Assembly: GCA_038373865.1 (NCBI GenBank) | Contig: JAXGGA010004442.1 | Location: 24,407-88,406, forward strand | Direction: 5' to 3' | DNA: 64,000 nt | From: Uloborus plumipes | Lineage: Eukaryota; Arthropoda; Arachnida; Araneae; Uloboridae | Part shown: positions 25,543 through 34,056 of the stretch, piece by piece | Layout: each line of letters opens with the position of its first letter | Numbering within the stretch: the stretch's first letter is position 1 | Notes under the pieces: model-generated | Told to the model about the DNA's origin: nothing | What the model saw: the letters and a program-made list of their open reading frames with translations, nothing else | The model's database searches: none | Made by a program: the position numbers and the translations under genes

Positions 25543-26597
25543 AGTCGGTCCTCTATTTTGTCGAAGTTTCCATTTGTTGATAAGAAGTTTATGAGGAAAG
25601 AATCTCTTCCCCACAAGAAAAGTGTGCATCAACAGAAGTCTAACTGATCTGAGAGATTATTAAAATCAGCACATAATAGAGCATTTCAATTTTTGACATT
25701 TTTTAAACTTTGTGAAGTATAAGTTTACTTGTAATAGAGCATCCTCCAGTATGTGTAGAGCAATGCTTCGTGTGTTAAAACCTAAGGCTTACTCTGATAA
25801 GGGGGCGGGGGGTGAAAAGGGAAAAAATAAGTGTAAGAATCAAATATTTACGCTTAATTGTGTTGAAAGCTAAACACGTATTGCTTCGTTGTAAAATGCA
25901 AATAGAAGGGGAGGGGGCTTTGTAAGTTAATTACGAGTCTTGAGCAAAAAAGAAAAAAAAGATGGGTTGTTCTATAAACAAGCTAAACGCGATTAGAGCA
26001 ATGCTCTTCAAGTTGTGTTCTTAGTACCATGACGGCTCTCTATGTTTTCCATCAGCGGTACGTGAAAATTTGTAATATGCTACAGATTTCATCTGTTAGC
26101 TCGTAGCTCATTAAAAAGCGTTGGGTCTTTCGAACAATTGTGAATAGAATTAAAGTAATATTTAGTTTTAGAGAACTCTTTGATGCTCCATTGTATCATG
26201 AGTAAACATTTATTGATAGCGAAACATAATGGGACTTATTAAGTTCAAAAGCAGCTCAGAAATTATAAAACTGTCCACGTATTTCTGCATTCTCAAACAA
26301 ACGAGTTCTTAGGGAAATTAATAAGAGAAAATATTTAATATCACTTCACTAAGCTTATACTGCGGTTGGGAGTAAAATGGTCAAAACTTCGTTGGCGCAG
26401 GGATTATAAACGACAGTATCAGGGTTCATTTTTGTCCTACTTTTCCTACTTTTTTCTACTAAAGTAGGAATTGTCCTACTTTTTAGCTAAAGTTCCTACT
26501 TTCCTACTTTTCAGCAAAAAATTCCTACTTTTCCTACTTTTTAGCTTGATTTTTCTTTAGAATTTAGCTTGAATTTCCTTAAAAAGTCGAAATTGAT

Positions 26598-26975
26598 GTG
26601 ATTTCAAGAAGTTTGCAGCACATGAAAATTGGAAAATTTGGAAAAGACTGTAATGGGCACCTTCTGAAAGAATGGTGTGAAAAGAGTCCCAAGTCTAATT
26701 CCGAAGCTTATTGTAGGTTTTGCAACAAAACTGTCCGCTGTGACAATCGTGGACTTAGCCAGCTGTTAAATCATTCAAAACCGAAGATTCATGTTCTTTC
26801 GGTCAAAGATATTGTGGAGGGAAGTCAAATGACTTTTGAAACATATGGATCAGTATCAAACAAGTCAACATCTTCAAATCATAAATCTCAGTTATCCTGT
26901 TCTTCCTTCAAAGAAAACACTACATCGAGGGTGCATTGTTATGCCTTCAAAGGAGACTTTCAGAATTTCATTTTG
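26598..26975 (+). pseudogene. BED-like zinc-finger fragment of a DNA transposon
   Basis: The frame holds FGKDCNGHLLKEW followed by YCRFCNKTVRC and LLNHSKPKIH, giving CxxC and HxxxxxH ligands as in BED-type fingers at the start of some hAT-like transposases. The matching part ends near 26975, where Penelope-like reverse transcriptase sequence begins. Runs of CCTACTTTT in the same orientation lie on both outer sides (26440-26545 and 28710-28785). They suggest one older element interrupted by the Penelope insertion. The transposase core is missing, and the family assignment is inferred. Confidence 0.5.
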
Positions 26976-28071
26976 CCTCTAAAGAAATCGAGGAATTAAT
27001 TTTCCTTACTCGTACATGTCTTAAACAATGTTCTTTTGCTTTTAATGGACAATTTTACACTATGTTAGATGGTTTGGCTATGGGTAACCCACTAAGCCCC
27101 ATTCGTAGTGATATTTACATGCATTATTTTGAGGTTGAGTTGTTCCAAAAATTACAGTTTCAATTTTACATTAGATATGTTGACGACTGTTTTGTTCTAA
27201 TGAACCATAACCAGTTCCATAATGACGATGTTTTATCCGTTTTAAATGCTATAGATCCTCATATTCAATTCTCTTGTGAGAAAGAACAGGATAATTGCAT
27301 TCCCTTTCTTGATGTTCTAGTTTCTCGTACAGAATTCGGCTTTGAAACTACCGTTTATCGCTAACCTTTTGCTGTCTCGTTACCTCCTCATCGACTTTCA
27401 TCTCACCCTCCTAGTCAAAAATATGCTGCATTTAATTCTTTTGTTCAGCGTGCTATTAATCTTTGTTGTTCACCGGAACTTCTTAAAGCAGAACTCAGCT
27501 ATCTTAAAGCTGTGGCTCTTGATAGAAACTATCCTCATACTTTGATTCCATTTTTAAAAAACTTTCTAACAAATCCGAAACAACTGTTGTTAAGAGAACT
27601 TTCATTAGAAAGAATTTGGTTGTTTTGCCATTCTTTCCCTCTGTGAGTTATCAGGTTGCTAAAATTCTCAAACGTTTCAATTTCCAGGTGGTATTCTCCC
27701 CTACGAATAAACTATGTTTCTCTTCTCTTAAAGATCCCATTCATCCTCTTAACAGTTGTGGTGTTTATTAAATTAATTGCAATTGCAATCTCTCTTATAT
27801 CGGACAAACGCAATGTGCTTTGAAATTCCGCTTAAAGGAACATCAGAATTATGTGAAAAAGCAACATCTGAATAAGTCCAGTATTGCGCAACATTGTTGG
27901 GAAAAGAATCATTCTTTCGATTTTAATTCTTTTCAAATTGTCCAAAAATGCCCCAACCCATCAGATCTTGATTTTTGGGAATACTTCCATATTTTGAAAA
28001 ACAGTTCTGACTTAGTTAACGATCTCAGTGCTATTCCTTATTTTTCTGCTGTTTGGCGTCCTTTTGTATAA
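26976..28071 (+). pseudogene. Penelope-like RT plus GIY-YIG ORF, broken
   Basis: The first part has GLAMGNPLSPI and the RT active-site motif YVDDCF, then IPFLDVLVSR. A stop at about 27362 interrupts it, but the same frame continues with QKYAAFNSFVQRAINLCC and AVALDRNYPHTLI. Further frame changes and stops follow between about 27600 and 27770. The final segment has the endonuclease start NLSYIGQTQ, then RLKEHQNYV and IAQHCWEKNH, and ends at a stop at 28069-28071 after FWEYFHI and AVWRPFV. The N-terminal RT motifs are absent. The copy cannot make a working protein. Confidence 0.8.
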
Positions 28072-28470
28072 TTTTGCCTTTTCCCTTTCTAATTTATTCC
28101 TCTGATTTTGCTGGCATTTTTCCTATTTTCTACTTGTCTTTATTTTTCTTTTTTGTTTTTTTCAATTACCAATTCGCTTTCTTTCATGCTGCTCTTTTTT
28201 TGTTCTTGCGGTTAACAATTTAGCTTGGTGTTTTTTATTATGTTAGCCTTTTGGCTTATCGTGTCGTCAATCGAATTCTTTCTTTCCATTTCGTACCTGG
28301 TAGAAAGATTGGGTTCAATCTTTATTTTCCCATTGGATCTTTTTTTGGCTTAAAAAAATACATATATATATTGGTGTTCAGGTAATCCGCTATGTTTGCT
28401 TTTTAAGCTGTTCGCTTCTGTTTCCGTTGCTTTTGTCGGATGTCTGTGCATCCATAAGCTCACAATTTTT

Positions 28471-28525
28471 TCGCATTGAAAATGGCGTTCCTTGTAACGC
28501 CGAAACACGTGTCTGCAGTATCCCT
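28471..28525 (+). ncRNA. Possible hammerhead ribozyme relic in the Penelope 3' region
   Basis: GGCGTT (28484-28489) and AACGCC (28496-28501) form a stem, followed by GAAAC, a short ACGT stem III and a GTC cleavage triplet (28511-28513). This matches the 3' half of the minimal hammerheads known from Penelope-like elements. The 5' core should read CTGANGA but reads TTGAAAA, so this copy is decayed or the call is wrong. Confidence 0.4.
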
Positions 28526-28789
28526 GCTTATTTGTGCCTTCTTAACGTTGTAATTTTCTCTACTGTCCGATAGTGTTTCTAATTATTTTGCATGTATGAC
28601 ATGTGCTGGCAAAGCAAAAGTATGTAAAGATCAATTCTATTTTGATGATATTTTTTGAATATATATATTTTTTTATTTTGAAGTGTTCACATTTTTTCAT
28701 TAAAATACTTGTCCTACTTTTTCCTACTTTTTGTAAAAGTGTCCTACTTTTTTGTGAAAATATCCTACTTTTCCTACTTTTTGACCGTT

Positions 28790-29766
28790 TAAAAGCGCAA
28801 TGATCTTTGCAGTATTCGTATTCTATGAACAAAATGGCCATGAATCAATTTTAATGTAGTAATTGCTGTTGTGGAGTTACGAATGTATGAAAAGTAATAA
28901 ATAAAAAGCAAACGGAGTTTTCTTGGATTTTCGGACGAGGGGGGGGGGGTGGAGACCAAGAGGCTTACAAAGTTGAAAATAAGAGTAAATTGCACTTTCC
29001 AAAAGAAAAATGTCGGCCGAAATAAATGGTTCATTTTTGGAACACTTCCAAGATTAAAACTATTTTCATAAGATGTTTTGTGTCTGTAAGAGAAAGTTGA
29101 TAACTCAAAAATACACATGGTGATGTGTGACAAAGAAGTGACGTCACGTGAATCTAGTTTATTAATATCTAGGATGTAAGTATAAGTTCTGCTTCGTGGA
29201 GCGTCTGCTTTCCGCTAGTCTAAGGAATAGGATCTAGTTTTTGATCATTCGTGGGAAAATAGATGAGGATTTAGAGTGACCCATCCCGCACCACAAGGAT
29301 GCTCTCATCACCACGGGCCAGACTTCGACGGGTATGTCCCTACACAAAAAGTTTACCGGCTTACCATCGAAAACATTAGACCATCCTTGTAATTTTTTCA
29401 GTAATGTTTTCATTCCTGCTTTATCTGAATTCCTCGGTTTTTTAATACGCTTTTATTTCTCGTGTGGGTTTGTTTGTATGTATGTATGTATGTATGTAAC
29501 TCTGAATAAAAGACAAAATTCACGAGCTTTACTGCTATGAAAGTAATATATTTAACACTATTATTAATACTTTCTTTGCAAATATAAAAGTAATATATTG
29601 AAGACTATTATTAATACTAAAGGCTAAACTATATTACATGTTGATGTATTTATTATAAGTGCACGTAAACTTAGCGGATATTCAATAGTTTTGAAAATCC
29701 TTTTAGTTTGATTAACTCTGAAAGCGTATTTTTTAGTTTTTTTAAACTATGATTTAATTATTGCAG
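28790..29766. other. 3' part of the kinase intron
   Basis: A G-tract near 28942 and a (TATG)n run near 29475. No coding sequence before the exon. Confidence 0.55.
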
Positions 29767-29905
29767 GGTCCCCGGTGGCGAACTGCAGCGAGTGCTGGAC
29801 GACGAGGAGGTGGTGCCCGAGAAAGAAGCCGCCCGTCTCCTGAGACAGATCCTCTCCGGAGTCTGTTTCTTGCACGAACACAAAATAGCGCACCTCGATC
29901 TCAAG
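29767..29905 (+). CDS. Drak: DRAK/STK17-type kinase, exon to the catalytic loop
   Basis: This exon has a TTATTGCAG acceptor before 29767 and a GTGAGC donor after 29905. Its first base completes the Leu codon begun by the exon ending at 25301, then 46 codons follow. They read VPGGEL after the hinge, an acidic DDEEVVPEKEA stretch, the alpha-E helix RLLRQILSGVCFLHEHKIAH, and HLDLK at residues 42-46. HLDLK in place of the usual HRDLK is a known DRAK trait, and DAPKs usually have HFDLK. The exon ends in phase 0 right after the catalytic lysine, so the next exon should start with a PxN (Mg-binding) motif. I could not find that exon downstream in the window. The split-codon match and continuous kinase homology make it very likely that both exons belong to one transcript. 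Confidence 0.87.
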
Positions 29906-29927
29906 GTGAGCATTGGAAGATCTCATG

Positions 29928-30095
29928 TAAAGCTAGACCACGGGTCGACTGGAAGAGGAAACGAACCTCTTCATTTGTAAATGGGTTGGATGAGCAATTT
30001 CACTTCTCTTGCGTTCTCGCGGATCCAGCCCATTTCCAAATGAATCGGTCCGTTTCCGCTTCCGGTCCACACGCTATCTCTTCGCGGTTTTACTA
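29928..30095. mobile_element. MITE 22 bp after the second kinase exon
   Basis: It has imperfect inverted repeats, starting TAAAGCTAGACCACGGGT and ending TTCGCGGTTTTACTA. Shared blocks such as ACTGGAAGAGGAAA and CATTT-rich arms link it to the copy at 25349. It abuts the ACTGCCGTGC MITE. Confidence 0.62.
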
Positions 30096-30721
30096 TACTG
30101 CCGTGTTATGCAATGAGTTACCGCCCGGGCCGTGGTAGCCCGATCGGTAAGGCGTCGGGACTCGTGACCGGAGGTACCCGGTTTCGATCCCAGCCTGTCA
30201 AAGATCTACCGTCTTCATTAATAGTGGCTGGGGGACGTTGAAAATGTTCGTGGTTCACAAAGTCCTCCAAGTGAAACGATACCTCTGGGGTGCTGGGCCA
30301 AGGGTTTGCTCGACCCTTGGCTCTGGTTAAAAAGGAACAGAGCGCTCTTCAGGGCCCTATTCCGGTTAAACCACTAGTTGTGGCAGGTACGGGGGACCCC
30401 CCCCCGGAGTGTGTGTGATGTGAAATGAGTTACCGCCCATAAGCAGGGCTACGGCAGAACGGAAGCAAATACACCCACAGCTCGGCATAAAAGTCGTGTC
30501 TGCACTTTTTAACAAATGAGTTATTGCCAACAGGGGGCTCTTTTGGACATATTTTACCCAAACACAAAGTTTTATGGTCATTTGAGAACGGGAAATATTT
30601 TTAAAAAATTCTGAAAAAGTATCATCTGAATCGAATACATGAACGCCCAAAACTTTAAAGAGTAATAGCTCAGTTTGAGCTCGACTGCAGATTCCACTTT
30701 TGCGCTTGGCACGGCAGTATA
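30094..30721. mobile_element. ACTGCCGTGC MITE, copy split by the SINE
   Basis: The left end reads TATACTGCCGTG and the right end CACGGCAGTATA, which are inverted repeats. Outside the SINE, the interior matches the copy at 17002-17259, including the GTCATTTGAGAACGGGAAAT block. Its left TA is shared with the end of the MITE at 29928. Confidence 0.8.
30127..30423 (+). mobile_element. tRNA-derived SINE with a 15 bp target duplication
   Basis: The head resembles a tRNA, with an A-box-like TAGCCCGATCGG at 30136-30147 and a B-box-like GGTTTCGATCC at 30180-30190. An unrelated body of about 230 bp follows. The direct repeat AATGAGTTACCGCCC at 30112-30126 and 30424-30438 is the target duplication, which fits LINE-mediated insertion. 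It is inserted into an older MITE (30094-30721), so the nesting order is clear. Confidence 0.82.
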
Positions 30722-32887
30722 GTGCTCCTCTGGAAAATTGAGCTATGGTGATGTTTACCTCTCTTAGGAGTAAAATGGAAGGTAATTTGGGGCTAAATTG
30801 CATTTAGTTACTTCGATATATAGTATTCGATATCAAATCCTCTCCAATAGCACGTTCCTTTGTTGACGGAACCCGCCCAAAAAAGAGGTGAAAATTATCA
30901 AGGTCCTTGCTCGAACTACAAAACAAAATATTAACCAATTCTGTTTTGGAAGATGTGAAACCTTTCCCATGTACAAATCATACGTCAGGAAAACAGTTAC
31001 TTGTGTGTCTTACAAATGCTGTTTTGAAGCAATATTCTTTTCAACGTTTTTTAAACTGAACCAAAACTCCATGAACTTTGGAGCGATGCACGTATTCATT
31101 TCAAATAATTTCAAGCGCAATTTATTCTTCGCCATTAACGTGCAGTCAAGCATAATGGAAAGATGCTAAGTGTTCGGTGGAAAAGTTCTTTCCCGTTACA
31201 ATGGAACAAACAAACGGCGCACGATTTCATCATGGCGTGACGGAACGTTTTCGAAGGCTCGAATTATACAATGAAGTACAACGCATCGCTTTCGATCTTA
31301 TGTTCGAGAAAAAAGTTATATAACTTTCACTATCTTGAAGGAAGGTAGAATTCTTTGTTGTAATTTCGTGGACTGAGATAGGAAACAACAAACTAACTAC
31401 TAGGTAACTACAAATTTGGCAAAGAAATAATGTTTTGAAAGTTTCTTCTTGAATGACTTGGCAACAGTAATCAGGGGCGCCCCGAACTAAAATATTTGGG
31501 AAGGGGAAAACTTTCAATTTGCCGAATGAAATTCCAATTTTACCGAATGAAAAGTAATGAAAGTTCCTGACAGTAATTTCCTTCGGCACAGTTCTAAAAA
31601 GGAAACGATGAGAAAAATTGTCTATCCACTGTTACAGTGGATAGACACAAATTGAGCGACCGGCCGCCATCTTTGATGACGTCATAGCAGGAAACCGCAC
31701 CAGGGGTAGGGTGTCCACCCGAGTCCAAAATACTTCCTAGGGCACCACACATTTTTGAAAAAAAAAAAAAAAAATCCCCCCACTCAAACATTCCTACAGA
31801 AAGATCCAGAACCACAGTTCCAAAAAGGAAACTATAAGAAAATTTTGTGTCTGTCCAGAATTTTTCATTTATCCCCGCCCAAATAAACCGACTTGGAGCC
31901 GTAAAAGAACTTCCCTTTTTACCTGTATTAAAAAAAAAAATCCCTGTCATTTTTACTAGATGCTACACTTTTTAACAACATTACGAAATTGCTTTGAAAA
32001 AAAGTGCTCGAGTGCTCATTTAATGGCCAAACCCTACCTTATTTTCATTTCGAAACTGTAACGTCGAGTTACAACCGTCTTGAGGAAGCTATTGTACACT
32101 TTTCTAAAATGGCCCTTTCCCCATTTAATGCGCCAAGAAGCCAGAGGTGGAGGCACATAATGTAGCCATATACCATGTGTGACAGCGCGGGTCATGTCAT
32201 CGAAATTTGCTTGGAGTGAGAGTCGTTGAGAGGGGGCAACGACACCATCTGAGCGCCATTACATATTCAGGCGAAGTACACGAAACCCGTGTGTTCCAAC
32301 AAAAGAGGGTTTGTTCTTCCGTAAGCTTTGCGTTTGTGCAAGAGGAAGTTAAGTCTAAAAACAAATGGTCTGGTACTTACGAGAGAATGGGGAGGGTCAA
32401 GCGGTCAAGTGGGACCGACTCTGAGACGCGGACAATAAGAGTAGATGTAAAAAGTGTTGTAGTAAGCTTATTTTTTTATTGCAGGAAATCAAAATGAGCT
32501 TAGAGCTTTTCTGGGAGTAGCGGGATCCGGATGCGTTCTGGGAAGTGACGTTCCATTTCCAGGTTTGTCGTGTGACGCGAAAGGAAGCATCTCATAGGTG
32601 TGCTTGTTTCATGTCGGACATGGGATTGAAAAGGAAGAGTTAGCGCCCCTACCCCTTTCTTCTCGAAAAAAAGATTGAATGCGTGATTTTCTTTCTGTTA
32701 TACTAACAATAAGTGAAAAAGAAACTGAAAAAGTCTTTTTCGGCCTATAGGGCTACCCACAATTGATGTCATGCTTTGAGGAGGGGAAGGGGGGTCGTGA
32801 AATTGTGAGTTTATGACAAGAGGGAAACCAGAGCTGTAGCGTTTTGCATTTTTCTTATCTTTACAAATAGCTATGTTTGTCATATTT
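30722..32887. other. Intron or flank; hairpin and homopolymers
   Basis: Contains the palindrome at 31619 and A-runs near 31760 and 31930. The next kinase exon was not found. Confidence 0.5.
31619..31647. repeat. 29 bp near-perfect palindrome
   Basis: TGTCTATCCACTG pairs with CAGTGGATAGACA across three central bases. It forms a 13 bp perfect stem. Confidence 0.85.
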
Positions 32888-33020
32888 GTATTTGGTATAA
32901 ACTTACTTTACTTCTCTACATAATCGTCGTTCACTTCTAAGCATTTTTCGTACTGCTGCACCAGCTTCTTTAACCCTTCTGCATAGAAGAGTTGAACCAG
33001 TTGACATAGGCGTTTTTGAG

Positions 33021-33171
33021 TGCAGCGTACGAGATGTACGGCATGTCCCCGGCGGGGATAGAACCGGGGACGTCTGTGGTAGAAACCCAGTGCTTTGGCC
33101 GCTGGACTAAAAGGCCTCTTAACCCGGCGGGCAAAGTTGGGTTATATGCTCTCTAAGCGTACGCCGCCACA
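33021..33171 (-). repeat. 3' LTR of the TRIM-like element
   Basis: This matches the copy at 33453-33603 over all 151 bases except one T/A difference. It has the same TG...CA ends and tRNA-like centre. Confidence 0.8.
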
Positions 33172-33174
33172 ATA

Positions 33175-33184
33175 CTCCCCTCCT
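33175..33184 (-). other. Candidate polypurine tract
   Basis: AGGAGGGGAG on the minus strand lies 3 bases before the 3' LTR, where plus-strand priming would occur in an LTR element. Confidence 0.55.
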
Positions 33185-33437
33185 AGTGATGGAGCGGGGA
33201 GCGCGAGAGAGCGATATGCTTGAATTAGATGGAGCGCCAAGGAGCCAGGCGTTCTGGCTGAAGTTGTGCCTGTTGCTGCAGCTGGGAGAGTTGCTGCAGA
33301 GCAAGGAGCGTGTCCGCGGTCGGGCGCATGTGAGTCTGCGCCAGCGGTTGGGCGGACGTGGAGCGATGCAGGCAAAGTGAGTGAGCGATGGAGGAGAAGC
33401 AGATCCTGTGTTGCGTATGTTCATGGCACCATCTGTT

Positions 33438-33450
33438 GTCCGGGTCACCA
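33438..33450 (-). other. Candidate primer-binding site
   Basis: TGGTGACCCGGAC on the minus strand starts 2 bases inside the 5' LTR. It begins TGG, complementary to a tRNA CCA end. The primer tRNA was not identified. Confidence 0.55.
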
Positions 33451-33487
33451 ACTGCAGCGTACGAGATGTACGGCATGTCCCCGGCGG

Positions 33488-33497
33488 GGATAGAACC
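33488..33497 (-). promoter_or_regulatory. Pol III B-box-like motif in the LTR
   Basis: The minus strand reads GGTTCTATCC, one base off the GGTTCRANNCC consensus. It lies inside the tRNA-like segment and is identical in both LTRs. Confidence 0.6.
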
Positions 33498-33530
33498 GGG
33501 GACGTCAGTGGTAGAAACCCAGTGCTTTGG

Positions 33531-33541
33531 CCGCTGGACTA
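33531..33541 (-). promoter_or_regulatory. Pol III A-box-like motif in the LTR
   Basis: The minus strand reads TAGTCCAGCGG, matching TRGCNNAGYGG at 10 of 11 positions. It lies about 33 bp before the B-box-like motif, as in a tRNA gene. Function is inferred. Confidence 0.6.
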
Positions 33542-34056
33542 AAAGGCCTCTTAACCCGGCGGGCAAAGTTGGGTTATATGCTCTCTAAGCGTACGCCGCC
33601 ACATGAGTTCCTCTTCGGTTTCAAAACGTTCTCCACCGAGCCACTGTTTAAATGGCAAGAGGAAGTAGTCGCCAGGTGCAAGGTCGGGAGCGTACCGTGG
33701 GTGCTCAAAGAGTTCCCAACGAAAATCTTGAATTTTCTCCTTGGTTTTGACAGCAGTGTGAGGACTCGCGTTATCGTGGAGGAGGATTATGGTAAATGAC
33801 AGTTTCCCGCGGGCATTTGTTTTGGATCGCACGTCTTCACTTGTCAACGAATCACAGACCGCTTTTCACAGTTGGCGGTGTTAACGATTTTCGCTTCCAT
33901 TGTTCTTTGCATTCACGGACAACAATACGACTTCAGAATAAAAACAAATGTAGCTTCGCAGTGAGTCAGTTGATGGCCCTGCAGTAGCAAAACTGCTCAG
34001 AAGAGCCATTATTTAAGTATAAGCAAACGGCCCTTACTTTATGAACGAGCCTCGTA

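Larger units (their letters stand above)
26976..28560 (+). mobile_element. Penelope-like retroelement, 5'-truncated and degraded
   Basis: It encodes the end of a Penelope-type reverse transcriptase followed by a GIY-YIG endonuclease, the gene order that defines the group. The 3' UTR ends with a segment that recurs as two inverted copies at 38.1 kb. The 5' limit is set where the zinc-finger frame stops matching and the RT begins. The 3' limit is set where similarity to the 38.1 kb copies fades. Confidence 0.8.
25302..29766 (+). other. Intron between the two kinase exons
   Basis: The intron runs from GTGAGT at 25302 to the CAG ending at 29766 and splits a codon after its second base. It is AT-rich and contains a MITE close to its 5' end, a BED-type zinc-finger relic and a Penelope-like element. 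The 3' end has an AT-rich stretch and TTATTGCAG. The inserted elements carry no recognisable host exon. Confidence 0.85.
33021..33603 (-). mobile_element. TRIM-like LTR element (583 bp) inside the mariner
   Basis: Two 151 bp direct repeats, each TG...CA, flank a 281 bp interior. The 4 bp target duplication TGAG is present at 33017-33020 and 33604-33607. On the minus strand, TGGTGACCCGGAC lies 2 bases inside the 5' LTR as a candidate tRNA primer-binding site. AGGAGGGGAG lies just before the 3' LTR as a polypurine tract. There is no gag-pol; short open frames, one Gln-rich, are probably incidental. This is the architecture of a terminal-repeat retrotransposon in miniature, which must borrow proteins from an autonomous LTR element. 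The LTRs differ at one base, so the insertion is recent. Confidence 0.82.
33453..33603 (-). repeat. 5' LTR of the TRIM-like element, tRNA-derived
   Basis: On the minus strand it starts TGTGGCGGCGTACGC and ends GTACGCTGCA. The middle resembles a tRNA D-arm through T-arm: TAGTCCAGCGGCC, AAAGCACTGG, a short anticodon-like stem, then GGTTCTATCC. The 3' part also forms an 8 bp GTCCCCGG/CCGGGGAC hairpin. Confidence 0.8.
32906..33900 (-). pseudogene. mariner transposase remnant
   Basis: The start codon complement lies at 33898-33900 and opens MEAKIVNTANCEKRSVIR, like the N-terminus of mariner transposases, then meets a stop. After a large deletion, the catalytic half continues from about 33847. It holds LLHDNASPHTA (second catalytic Asp), HPRYAPDLAPGDYFLLP (third Asp) and GGERFETEEEL. 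The last segment lies beyond the TRIM insertion, read from 33020 down to about 32910, and includes YVNWFNS, QYEKCLEV and DDYVEK. Taking out the insertion and one copy of its 4 bp target duplication puts EEEL directly in frame with KNAYVNW, so the insertion split a then-continuous sequence. The first catalytic Asp and most of the DNA-binding domain are absent, so this copy is dead. Confidence 0.85.
32888..34054 (-). mobile_element. mariner element, internally deleted and interrupted
   Basis: The right end at 34054 abuts a TA (34055-34056). Read on the minus strand, it begins CGAGGCTCGTTCATAAAGTA, a typical mariner TIR. A 154 bp leader then reaches the ATG at 33900. The left limit was set near the C-terminal coding end because no clear left TIR was found. 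A large part of the transposase is missing, and a TRIM-like LTR element sits at 33021-33603. Confidence 0.75.

Noticed and set aside
30127..30200. A functional tRNA gene
   Set aside because: The tRNA-like head lacks a convincing full cloverleaf, and it is attached to a 297 bp unit with a target duplication, so it is a SINE head.
31465..31490. CAGGGGCGCCCC as a hAT end
   Set aside because: No matching inverted end or octamer duplication was found.
33021..33171. A tRNA gene pair
   Set aside because: The two tRNA-like segments are identical parts of LTRs with TG...CA ends and a flanking duplication.
33225..33566. A 113-codon frame across the TRIM element as a gene
   Set aside because: It spans the LTR boundary and PBS and has no retroviral-type domain.
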